A DNA stretch of 64,000 nt. Source: Mytilus edulis (lineage: Eukaryota; Mollusca; Bivalvia; Mytilida; Mytilidae). The translations under genes and the position numbers were made by a program. The stretch is from the NCBI RefSeq assembly GCF_963676685.1, contig NC_092345.1, positions 48,071,838-48,135,837 of the forward strand. The letters are read 5' to 3'. Within the stretch, counting starts at the first letter, position 1; every line of letters starts with the position of its first letter. Below, one piece after another: positions 1-12,900 of this stretch. The notes under the pieces are model-generated. The model saw nothing but the letters and a program-made list of their open reading frames with translations. It was not told the origin of the DNA and did not search any database.

Positions 1-25
1 TGGTCGTAACTTTTAGTTACGACCA
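1..25. repeat. Perfect short inverted repeat
   Basis: Ten-base arms TGGTCGTAAC and GTTACGACCA around a five-base loop at the very window edge. Perhaps the end of an element that continues to the left. Confidence 0.6.
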
Positions 26-229
26 TCCGCTTACCACCAGTGACTATTTGGTTAACTGCGAGTTCATTAGTATTCACTCTTACTCCTAAATGATGGCCGC
101 TGGGAAAACCAAATAGTTCTGAAATATTCGTTTCGTTTTTATCAAGGATTTGTATGGTAAACTATACAAATCCTTGCTTATATTGCGTTTCGTAGTTTAC
201 AGGTACCCCTCTATTCGCCCCTATTCTTT

Positions 230-500
230 TTTTGATATTTCAATAAAAAAATTCAAAATTCAAACTTCCAAAAAGCGAAATAATCAAACTGCACGTTAAG
301 TTTAGTACTTTGAAAGTTTGATCAAATATCTAAACTCTAAAATATAAAAACGTATTTTAGCATTTTGAAATTCTAACTATTTGGTGAATTTTTCAAAATT
401 TCAATTTTTTTCAAAAATTTAGAATTTTGATATATAAAACTTTGATCAAAATTTCAAAAATCTACAGCTTGAAAACTTTTTAATATTTTGAATTGATAAG
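230..500. repeat. AT-rich degenerate low-complexity stretch
   Basis: Recurring variants of 'caaaatttcaaaa' and 'aattttgaaattc' on both strands; no coding content seen. Acts as the intron or upstream sequence before the first recognised exon. Confidence 0.5.
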
Positions 501-732
501 TGTAACACGGACCGTTTATATATTCCTTCATTATAGAAATTAACAGTGCATTCACCAATAAGTAAAATCTTTTAGAATAATTTATATTTTTATGTCAAAA
601 ACCTACTGTAAGAAACATACACCAGTGATGATATCATTATGAATATTTTCAAATATCATTTGTGATTATTCGTTGGTATGAGAACAAAATACTTCCATCT
701 TTCACTTTATATTCATTCGTTTTCCGCTTTAG

Positions 733-925
733 ATCACACACGATGTCACTGTACGTTTCCTGAATCATTACAAGCAAACTGGGATAGTAGTGAATATGGA
801 ACAATTCTCATCAATAGCAGTACACTAACATTGGAGAAACATTCATTCAGAATTGATGGATCCACAAGCTCAACTACGTTTGATTGTTTCCTTGGTCAGT
901 CATCACCAGAATATTATATAATCAG
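733..925 (+). CDS. Paralogue 1 ectodomain exon 1 (CxFP/YGT module)
   Basis: Acceptor 'tttccgctttag' ends at 732 and the donor GTAGAC follows 925. The peptide starts DHTRCHCTFPES and has W and YGTILINSS further on. It aligns with the paralogue exon at 22697-22880 (AACTFSSSLEGTW, YGNIIINST). It starts in phase 1 and ends in phase 2 in both genes. An upstream in-frame ATG at 678 exists, but the 18 residues it would add are not a convincing signal peptide, and the paralogue uses an acceptor at the same point. Confidence 0.8.
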
Positions 926-3900
926 GTAGACAAAAAATGTTGATTCCATAAAACACGTAGTCCTTTGCAAAAACAGTAGTATGCCGCTGTTCAATAGTCA
1001 CAAATCGATAAAACGAAAATAGATCAGGGTCACCAAAAACGAGGAAAACACAGGAAAAGAATTGAACAACAGAAACACTAAACTGCTACAAAAACAAACA
1101 CAAACATACATAGAAACGGACCATTTGATAACAACTGAAATTTATTTGGTACAGGACATTTTATGAAACTAATATGGATTGAACCTGGTTATATGATTAG
1201 CCAAACATCCCGCGTTGTTGAAAAAGCAATGTTAAAAATTGTCATTTAGAATCTTTTACAAATGGTGTTTGCTGTTTTCACTATCAATATATGTAAAAAG
1301 AAATGAAAATGATATTTTCAGCATAAAAGCGTTAAAAAATAAACTAATAATACAAAGTCATATGTTATAGGTAAAGGTGCTGATGATTTGGTGTGTTTTT
1401 AAGTTATATATTTATTTGGTATTTTCTGTGACGTAACGGTTATTACAGGACTATTACGATTTTCAATTTATCTATTGAGTAAGCTCCGCCCGATCAATGG
1501 AATAACATTGGTAATAATATGATCACATTATGTATAAAATATGAAAAAAATAGTAGGAACTTATTAACAGTACTGTACATAGAAAGAGTAGCCTTATCCA
1601 AAGGTAAGCATTAACTCAGGAGTTTAAAATATCAGTTTCTAAAAACAAATTTTAACTCATCAACGAGAAATTTTAGAAAATATGTAAATAGTCATCAAAG
1701 ATTCCAGGCATACAATTTGATACGCCAGTCGCGCGTTTCGTCTACATAAGACTTATAAATGAAGCTCACATCCAAATAGCTAGAAAGCCAAACAAGTATA
1801 AAGTTGAAGAGCACTCAACTCGATCATTTCAATGCTGAACACGAATAGAAAAATACCAAACTCAAAGATAAGTTCGAAAAGGGTGAAATCCTTTAAAAAA
1901 CCCCAGCACAGATTCAACTGTATCATTGTGAAGTAGACACTGAATATTAATCTATTAGGTCTTGGTATTTTTCGATGAAGATCTGACTACTGAACTAATG
2001 ATATCCTCAGATCTTACATTATAACTAGCGGTTGTATAGATCCAGCGCTATTAAATCAAAAACTAACAATATATGAGTTTTGCGCGTTCGAAGCGCTTTT
2101 CTACTAAACCTTTATCCCAAATTCTTATCGCAAAAACAAAAATGAAATCCGAGTATGTATAAAAATTAAGACACTTTATATGTAATAGGGTTATAAACAG
2201 GCCACACATGTAAATCGAAAGTGGGCTTTGTGGGGCAAACAAGGGTTTTTGAGAGAAAGCTGAAATGAGAGATCAATATTTACCATGCTAATGTTTTATA
2301 TCCCAGTAATCTTTTATTCAGAAATCATCATCCATTCGCAGATCTTGGGAAAACGGGATATCTGTATATTTGTTTATCATTCACCAGAGTTAACGAAAAT
2401 TCTTACTACTTTTATATGCGGTCATGTAAGTATAATGGTATTTTTTTGTAAAAGCTTTCCAAATTGTAAAAAAAAAGAATCAAATTTTAAAAGTAGATCA
2501 TTATCTAGTGATAGTTTTAACAGAGATACTCAAGTGTATTTGTTGCGTTCGAAACGCCTCTCGAACATATCATTGTAAGAATTGCAATCACTGGTTTCGA
2601 AAACTTTGCAAATAACAAAAAAAATAACAATTGAAACAGTCATATACCAAAAATGAAATGAAAACCAAATACATTCTGTATGTATGTGCCTGTTCGAAAT
2701 CAGGAGCCTGCAATTCAGTGTTGGTCGTTGTTGCTATGTTGCATATTTGTTTTTTGTAAATTATCTTGTATCTACATTAGACTTTTCTAATCTAGTGTTT
2801 GAATTGTTTTACAATTGACAATGCCTATTTATGACATTTTATAGCGACAATGCGGTATGGACTTTACTAATTGTTTAAGGCCGTATGGTCACCTATAGTT
2901 TTTAATTTCTGTGTCATTTGGTATCTTTTGAAGAGTCTCATTGGCAATCATACTACATCTTCTTTTATATATGTCTTGTGTAATTACGCATATTTTAAAA
3001 GATTTCAAGAGGACGTATGAACCATGTAATACATGTAATACTTATGTGCAAAATTTATAAACTGATATTTTCAAGTAGTGTTCAATCAGGTAAACAGTTA
3101 GATAACCGTAGAATTTCACCACTGATTAAAGTCTAACGAAACCATAAAAGAAGAATCCCATATAGAACGAAATTCATAACAGTGTGGACGACAGTAAAAC
3201 GTTAATTAGTAATTGTACTGAAAAGTTTACCTTTAACTTGTTTGTCGTGGGCGATGATTTTATGCTCACTCAGTCTATCAGAGGCCTTCAAGTGGGGATT
3301 TAAATAATCATTTGTTACACATTTTGATACATAAAATGAAACTTTCTTTTCACATATCATTTAAGGAATTTATTTTAAATAATTGTTATACCATCACTTA
3401 CAACAGTTTCACTTTTAAGAGTATTAATGTCCAGAGCTGATATCAATAAATAATAATAAAAAAAAAAAGTTTATTCATGGTAAAAAAAACCAAAAAAACT
3501 TTTAAGTTAATAGGGACCCGCGTTATTTCAGAAAATATCTTATTGATTAAGAGAACAAAAACTTCTACGTTGTCATCATTTAAGAGTGGCCTTCTATTTA
3601 TTCAATGCTAACCATGTGGGCTTTGTTTTTTTTTATATACCATAAATCGATTCGTTCATTCAGATATTTGTCAGTTTGCCTTGGCTCTTCAAGTCCAACA
3701 CACAACTTCTCACGAAATTGGTATTTTTCTTACAAAAATTACATCCATGTGATGTATTCTTTTCATGGAGAATGAATGTTGCACCTTATTTTATTGTTTA
3801 TCGTTTTTTTGTGTGTATCATTGACGTATAAGACAACCTGAATCTTCTTTATTCAAATTTAAAACATACGAGATGACAATTATGACACAAAATAACTAAA

Positions 3901-6900
3901 TTAAACTTACAGCAGAAGAAAGATAATGAACATCGCTTTTATAGTCTTCTAAATATCGAAGACGCGTGGTCTTTTTAAAAATGATGTAAATTTATAAAGG
4001 AAACAACAAACAAAATAGTTCGATTATTTATATTGGAAAAAGTAACGGTGTGTAAATCCTAACAATTATTTTATTTAAATGAAAATCAAACTGTTGAATT
4101 TTTTCCGCTGCGAGCAAATTTTTAATTTTGGTCGCATTTTGAAAATCAATAAATCTTGTATTCTTGTTGGAAGCTGCACTGTGTAGTTTATACCCGTTTT
4201 TTTCAATGCCACACAAATCCAACACAGACAAAAAAAATGGTAGGTTCAAGAAATAATTGATGCAAACTATACTTTATTGTAGTTTTAACATGGGTAGGCA
4301 TTATAATCGTGATTATTTTTGCCCGAGCGATATCGAAAAACTATTATAAAAAGTGTCCTAGTTCAGTGAAAATGTACGTCATACTTATTTCCTAAACAAA
4401 TAAATAAACAAACATTAATTAACATACAACACTACCAAAGGCCAGACTCCTTACTTGTATGATTTGTAAAAAAATGCATCTTTTTAAAACAGTCGAAAAC
4501 AAAATTGTCTGTCCAATGGAAAAGTCGAAGCCCAAAAAAGATGAACAGTGCATTATGGAAACATAGAAGCTGGTTGCAAAAGTTCACGACAAGATCTATT
4601 TTTTTAACTTGAGTATGGCCTAATACTATTAACCTGAAATAAATATATTTATAGCAATTCCCTTGATACGAAAGATCTACATGTTGCCTTGGGCTTTTTT
4701 TTTCTTTTTTTTTTTGCTCTTTGGTTGGGTTTTTGTCTCGATGACAATTCAATTTTCATTCTTATCATAGATATAACTGCATGTTAAAATAAGAATATGA
4801 AGTGTGATAGACAATCAGACACATTCTTTCCAGGGACCAACAGGCGTTATCAAGCTATAGGTCCCCGTATGGCCTTCGACCATTAGCAAAATACACACTT
4901 TATAGAATGAAAGCTCCAAGAGGTCTTGGGATGAAAAAAACAAACATAAAAGATGAGCGAGAAAAAAAATAGGGATACCGTATGGAAATTGGAAAATGGT
5001 CCGCAACATTAATTTAGTCAACTCACTTAGTTGAAATTAAAGACCTGTCGAATTTTAGCCTTTTGCAATGGATGTGATGTATGTTTAAAAAAAAATCATG
5101 GTTTGTTTGGACATTTTTATAAATCAAGTCTTGTTTTTAAATTATTTGCAAGTAAGTTTTAAGTCATGAACAAATAATCACTCACAGAAAGACGTCAAAT
5201 TCATCAACAAAAGAAAAAAAATAATAGACGACCGACAACGCACAGAATATCATGTATGTGTTCCGGACCATATGAGTATTTGGACCATACGCATATATCA
5301 TGACCATAAGGGTATACTAATATGGCCCAACCATACACGTATGGTCCAAATACTCATAAGGTCCGGAACATATTTTATTTGCGATCACAAATGCACGAAG
5401 ACGTCCATTTCTATGTAAATTGGGTCGATTTTTTTTATATAGATAAGATGAATGCGTTTCTGTTGCCAAGTGTTTTTCACAAGTATAGTAGCAGTATAGC
5501 AGAACGGTTTAAGTTTCCTATATACACCAAATGATACATTCTGCCAATACAATAACGTAAATGCATGCAAATTTCACAAGGTTTAATCCAAATAGCTTTC
5601 TTACTATCCAAAAACTTTCAAGTACGAAAAAGACAGGGCAGAAGTATATTTTGTCTTTATGTTTCGTATTTGCACAACTTTTGAAAGTGGATTATGCATT
5701 CGTTCTAAAATAAAATTAGACCAGATAAAAGTTAAAAGATTACATAACTCGACAATCGCAATTGTTAAATCCGAAAAAGATAATCAATCAATACATGCAT
5801 TCAGTAAGTCATTCTTTTTTCTGAAAGAACAAGGCTTTGCGATATCTTATTATGAAAATTAATTGTCGAAACATAACAAAAACACAAGTAAAGGACGTTT
5901 AATTAATCAATATAAATCAAAACACAAATTCCTGATTAGTATTTCGAATTATTTTATATAGGCGTTGAGAACCTTTGGTGACCCCACGGTTTAAATGTTT
6001 ATATTAAGGACGTCGTGAGCAATGGGCGTTATAGACGAACGTTCACCTAATCTGTCCCAGTCAATGGGATATTAAAGTGCGCCAATCAATGTCCATAGCC
6101 ACACTGTTATGAATTCGATACTATTAATCAAGGTTCAATATCACCGTGTAGAACGCCACTTGCGGGGTGTCGGCTATGTTTGACATGGGGTGGCAATTTT
6201 GAAGCGACGAAAAAGTAACAAGGTAAGTTCAAGCATCAAAATTTCTTATTTCTAGAACTCTCAGTACCATATAATGTATTACACGGAAGGAACCGCAACA
6301 TAATATATTTCCTGAAAGCAGAAGCAGTCATTTTCAGTGCTCAGTTTTCTCAAACACCTCGCCCTAGTTTTCCGTGTTACAGATTTTGAGGCTTTATATG
6401 CAAATTTCGGTATAAAAAACTACTTTACACAGCCATCCCCCGTATCATTTATATAGAATTGTATTCCTCTCATTGACTTATACCAAATACCAGTTTCTTA
6501 GTTAAAATTAATTGATTTTAAAACTGTTATTCATCAAAATATAAAGTGTCGCTCGGGGTGTCAGATTTTGCGTCGCAAGGGGTAGAGGCTTGTCATAAAA
6601 AAAGAATACATTTTCTTATAAATCGATCTCTATCTGATACTTTTTAAATTCAAACACACCTACACAAATATGTACATAAATGTAACAGAAATTTAACCTA
6701 GAAAAACACAGGTTACATCAAATTCTTCAAATTTTATTCAATTCCGGTTCATTTAGAGATATGTATATAGTCAGAGTAGACCTTCAAAGTAGATATGAAA
6801 TGATAGATGTGTAACAGAAAACGGATAGTTCTAGCTGGGCGATTACGAACGAAATAACTGTCTTAAATCATTTTTTCTTGTAAACCTGTTCCGTTGTATA

Positions 6901-9900
6901 TTTGTGTACAAGTCGTTGTTTTCTCATTGACAATTGTAGTATCATCGTCTTCAGGATTAATTGAAGTTGTGTTGTCATTCGCTGAAAAAGATGCCGTTGA
7001 GTGTTTCATTGAAGAGAGTGTTCTAATTCTTTTAGGAGTAATGGATTTTTGCGGCGTGCACGAGTGCTTTTTAGATGAACCTGGTGATGAACTATGATGC
7101 ATTTTGGCTGGTAGAGGCTTCGGGCATATCTTATATTGAGGACTATTTTGTGATGTTTTGGTTTATTGAGCCATATCCTTGACTTTTTTACCATGATAGT
7201 GACTGAAAAGGAAAAGAAATCGTTTACCAGCTTGAAAACTAAATATTTTAAGCCATTTTTTTAACTATGAATGAAATCAAAAGCACATGTTTTCGAAAAA
7301 CTAAGGATTTTCTTAACCCAGGCATAGATTACCCTAGATGTATTTGGCACAACTTTTTGGAATTTTGGATCCTCAATGCTCTTCAACTTTGTACTTGTTT
7401 GGCTTTATAAATATTTTGATATGAGCGTCAGTGATGAGTCTTATGTAGACGAAACGCACGTCTAGCGTACTAAATTATAATCCTGGTACCTTTGATAACT
7501 ATTATAAGACCAAAAACAGGCAAAATGAAAAACCCTTATTTTGTCATGGTAAAGTAGATGTGAATGAAATCAAAAGCATATATTTTATAAGACCAAAAAC
7601 AGGCAAAATGAAAAATCCTTGTTTTGTCATGGTAAAGTAGATGTGAATGAAATAAAATGTATCATATGAAGACTAATATTATTTTTTATGACAAGCCTCT
7701 ACCCCTTGCGACGCAAAATCTGACACCCCGAGCGACACTTTATATTTTGATGAATAACAGTTTTAAAACCAATTAATTTTAACTAAGAAACTGGTATTTG
7801 GTATAAGTCAATGAGAGGAATACAATTCTATATAAATGATACGGGGGATGGCTGTGTAAAGTAGATTTTTATACCGAAATTTGCATATAAAGCCTCAGAA
7901 TCTGCAACACGGAAAACTAGGGCGAGGTGTTTGAGAAAACTGAGCACTGAAAACGACTGCTTCTGCTTTCAGGAAATAGATTTTGTTGCGGTTCCTTCCG
8001 TGCAATACATTATATGGTACTGAGAGTTCTAGAAATAAGAAATTTTGATGCTTGAACTTACCTTGTTACTTTTTCGTCGCTTCAAAATTGCCACCCCATG
8101 TCAAACATAGCCGACACCCCGCATGTGGCGTTCTACACGGTGAATATTGATATAAAAAGCCACTGTTAAATACAAAATTAATAGGAAGTTACAAAGTACT
8201 AGTTTATATTGTAATTTCAAATTTAATTAAATCTGTAATCAAACCAAAAAATAGAGAAAAGTTTAAGGTTTTTACCATCTGATGTTACGGAATTTAATTG
8301 TTTCTTTTTTTTTTTTTTTTTTTTTTTTTTCAATAGCGGAAAACAACAGATTTGCCAATGAGCGTGTTAGTTTTTGGGAAACAGGTGTGAGTCCAGACTT
8401 TGCAACTGAGTGTACTGTAACCCCAACAACGGCAGAGTTCAACAGTATGGTCAAAGTTGGTAAATATGATTATGATAGCGATGTGATAATTAATCAAGAT
8501 GTAACTGTTGCATTTTTTTTAAATCTAGATCTTAGCATTTCCTTCTAAAAAAAAAGTGTGTTTATTTGAAATTACAATAATTTCAAAAATTCAATACTGC
8601 TACCGATGTATTACTTACATTTGTAACTGTCAGTTTTAGGAAAATCCCATTCATAAATCTTTTCAGCTGGCAGATGTAGTTGCATAATAAGTCTTAAAAA
8701 ACATATTGTTTATTACCAATAAGAAAATTATTTTAAATACATCATCTTCGATAGCTATGGGTTACAATCCAGTGTCCTCTTCTTCACACTTTAAGATTAA
8801 GCCAACATTTGTGATTACATTGCTGCGCCATTGCCATCCACCTACATTATTAAAGTTAATCCCATTTCCAACTATATCATTATTGACCAATGTCAACACT
8901 TGAAGTGAAAAACTAGTTGCTTCTAGTGGGTAAAAATTTCGTGATGCATATACCGGATATGTACGTTTTATATTTAATCTACTTTGTATTTCGATTTAAC
9001 TTCTAGATTATTCAAGCTCGTCGAAGACATACTGTATGGATCCACTCCTTGGCAACTTTTACTATTCCTTGACGTCAGCAACATTTACAGATGTTTGTAA
9101 CGGGGATGGAAATAGTCTTTTGACTGTCTGTGAAAACAGACAAAATTTAACATTTGATCTAAATCTACACCAGCAATGTACTTCATCAACATCGTCGGTC
9201 ATGTTTACTGGTAAGACTAAAGTTGGTCAACTTTTTTTTTCTCATTCATTAGTAGATATAATAAACAATCAATCACATATTATATGTAAGAATACTATTT
9301 GATAACATTGGATTCTTGTCCTAAATATGCCAGTACAAACACGAATCAATCTTTAAACAATATACATGCATTATAATAAAATTGAGAATGGAAATGTAGA
9401 ATGTGTTAAAGAGACAACAACCCGACCAAATAGCAAATAACATACGCAGGACACTAATTCAATGCAGCGTAAAAATCCCACACCCGATGGCGGGCTTCAG
9501 GTGGCGCTTAAACAAAAATATGTACTAGTTCAGTGTTAATGGACGTCATACTGAACTCGGAAATATAAAAATGAATTAAAATTAAAAATCATACAAGACT
9601 AACAAAGGATCGAAGCTCATGACTTGGGAAAGGCGCAAAAATGTAGCGAGGTTAAACATGATTTTTTGAGATCTCAACCTCCCACTATACGTCACCCTAA
9701 TGTAGAAAAAACAAACACACAGCAATACGCACAGTAAAACTCTGTTTAAAAGAAGTCCGAGTGCTATATTATAATAGGGATCACAAAAAACTAAACAAAA
9801 CATAGATTAACAAAGGATTTCTAGCAGTTATTGACATGCTAGCTCCAGACCTCAATTAAACTTATTGAACGATTATGTCCTCATCATATGTATGAATATC

Positions 9901-12900
9901 AAGCCAATCTGTATAAATGCCTTAATATTATAATATACAAGTGAAATACTTCAGGTTTTTGGTGGGTTTCATGTTGCTCTGTCTTTATTTTTCTTTATTG
10001 TGTTTTGTATCCTGTTTTGACATTATGGTCCTTTTCTTTTTCTTTTGTAGTGGCTTTGTCGGTTGCTTCTGGGTGTGAATGTTCCTTGTGTATCTTTCAA
10101 CTCTTTTACTTATACATCGGAGCTATTTGTACTCACTAAAGTAATGATTCCATTTAAATATCTAAATTACTTAATTCATGTTATCAAAATCCTCTTATCT
10201 GTTCTATAGCTGAAGGCAATTTGTTTTGTGTATCAGCCATTACACCAGACTCCACTGATAGAACTTATTATTCTGGTTTATACAATCCAGGCTCTGTAAA
10301 TGAATTGACAACATTTCGTTTTGTATGCATCGTAAGTATTTTTTTGTAGTTTTGTACAACAATTCAATTATCTTCACTGCTTAGAAAACTGAATGCGTAT
10401 GATATATATGTGAAAGGTTATTAAAAAGAAATTTCAACTACAAAAGCAACACTAATTGAGTCGTCAAGTACATTTATCAGCCTGAAAAGTACAAATAATG
10501 CATCAACGGTCAAAGTGCTACAAATACTGATATATTACAAAAACACTATTCCAAAACTCGCAAAAACAAACAAAAGTGTAAAAGAATTCAATAGAAGTAA
10601 GAAATGATATAATTTACCAACTATAAGAAAGGAAAGGAAATAACACACAGAAAAAAAACCAAATCGAGTATTTTAATTATGTTTGGTCAGGCTGTGAGTA
10701 TTGTTGGTACAGAAAGGAGATTAACAGCCAGTCCTGGGCGTTGTGAAAAAGATCAAAGTTCCACTACAAAGCCAACTGATGGTGAATTATATGTAATGAC
10801 TGCTAAAAGTAAGTACAATTATAATTGACACTTTTTACATGAATATACATTTACATAAATGCTTACTGCTGGGATTCTCAAGATATAAATTTTCTTTTTT
10901 TTTAAACGACCATTCGTTTTGCTTATGTTTTTTTTGTCTTATATGTCTCAAGAAGACAAGAATCATTTTTTTATACTGATTAGTGTTCATTTATTCGCTT
11001 TAAACGACACATATGCAGTACAAAACTACACATGCGAGCTACTTCCAATATTTGAACACTGCTTCATCGGGTTTATGAGTAGCGAAGATGAGTATATTCA
11101 AATAAAGTGGTGTGTCTTATGTTACCTTTTCGGTAAGCTAGTGGTGATCTCGATGCAACATGTTGGTCACAAAAGTTAAATAACAAAAAAATACCGAGGG
11201 AAATTCAAAACAGAACGTCCGCAATCGAGTGCATATAAGGATTCATTATCTAATCACAAAGCAATGTAATGTTTTAAAGGTGTTGCATTTACCATTAACG
11301 TTTGAAGTACCTATCATGAATCAAACAATAGAGAAAAATACATGTAGTTTTACATCTAGCAAATTTACTTTTTTTGTAGCAACTTGTCGTAAGTATTTAT
11401 ATTTACTTAATTGTATCTGTAAATAAATTAAATTTTCAATTCATAAATATTCTATTAAGCATATGATAATATCCATCATCACTTAAATGAAGTCTATAGA
11501 TAATTGTGAGACATCTTCAAATGTGAATTCTTTTTGTGATGTGCTGTCAAAAACAATAGGATTTCTCCGAGAAAACGATTTTAAATTTGGAAGAAAATTA
11601 GCAAAATTAACTTCTCTATGTATGTTTATATACTAGTATGAATTATAAAAATATTATACAGTTGTTTATATACTTCCATGTATTTAAGGTTATAGATATA
11701 AGAAGATGTAGTATGAGTGCCAATGAGACAACTCTCCATCCAAGTCATTTGTAAATAAAAACCATTATAGGTCAAAGTACGGTCCTCGACACGGAACATT
11801 GGCTCTCACCGAACAAGCTATATCATGTACCTTGGTGAATGTGTGATAAAGGTACGAATATACATGAAATACCTTTACGCTAGATATATTTAGATATATT
11901 ATTGTTTTTGTAATATATTTTGTAGCATTCACATCAACTTCTGATTCTGTTAACATAGTCGCCATTGTGTTGGGAGTTATCTTCGGACTGATCTTTTTAA
12001 TTCTGCTGATTATTATAATATACAAACTGTATGTCTACTGCAAAAAACAAAGACAAAAGCAGAAACTCAAATCAACAATAAAGAATAATATCAGCGTGTT
12101 TAAAAAGAGAATGAAAGTGAAAGGTAATTCTGTTATTATGTAAGAAAATTGTATCATATTGAAATTGCAAGACACACTGAAGTTTATAAACAATTAGAAC
12201 ACTTATAAGATATGGTACATGAATTAAAATAGTATGACTGAGTTAATTTTGAATAATTTTGTTGACATAATAGTCTGTGAAAAACATTTGTTACGTCTAA
12301 CAATAGAAAGTGCTCAAATTAGGCAACTGTGTATTCGTGTGCCTGTACGTCAAATTAGCATAAGTAAGTATGAACAAGTCTGTCATTAACTTTTGATACC
12401 TTCATGAAATTATTGTAAATGTTTCCTAAATTTCTTGGTTGGCGCTAGTGTAACTCTTACTACACGCGAGAAAATAAGAAAACAGTTCTATTAGCTTAGT
12501 TGTAAAAGAGGGACGAAAGATACCAAAGGGACAGTCAAACTCATAAATCTAAAACAAACTGACAACGCCATGGCTAAAAATGAAAAAAAGACAAACAGAA
12601 AAACAATAATACACATGGCACAACATAGAAAACTAAAGAATAAACAACACGAACCCCACCAAAAACTAGGGGTGATCTCAGGTGCTCCGGAAGGGTAAGT
12701 AAATTATTAGGTTACATTATGTACGCTAGAAGTGACATCAATAACCAGATTGAAGTACAATACAAAAGAACATAAGCTTTGTTACTTTGATACAAATAAG
12801 AAGCAACAGTAGTTTATCGATATTCAAATCTCATTAAAAATTTGAAAAAATACAAATCAATGTAAAATGAAAACTGATGGAAATGCTATAAACTCCATAA

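Larger units (their letters stand above)
6133..8150. mobile_element. 2-kb element with about 470-bp inverted arms
   Basis: Left arm 6133-6603 and right arm 7683-8150 are near-identical inverted copies (for example gaacgccacttgcggggtgt opposite acaccccgcatgtggcgttc). The 1.08-kb middle contains a minus-strand frame, a family-A repeat and a tandem 83-bp duplication. Looks like a foldback transposon or an inverted duplication, sitting in the large intron before exon 8337. Confidence 0.75.

Noticed and set aside
6894-7097. Plus-strand 67-codon frame
   Set aside because: Antisense of the minus-strand frame in the inverted-repeat element, with no independent support.
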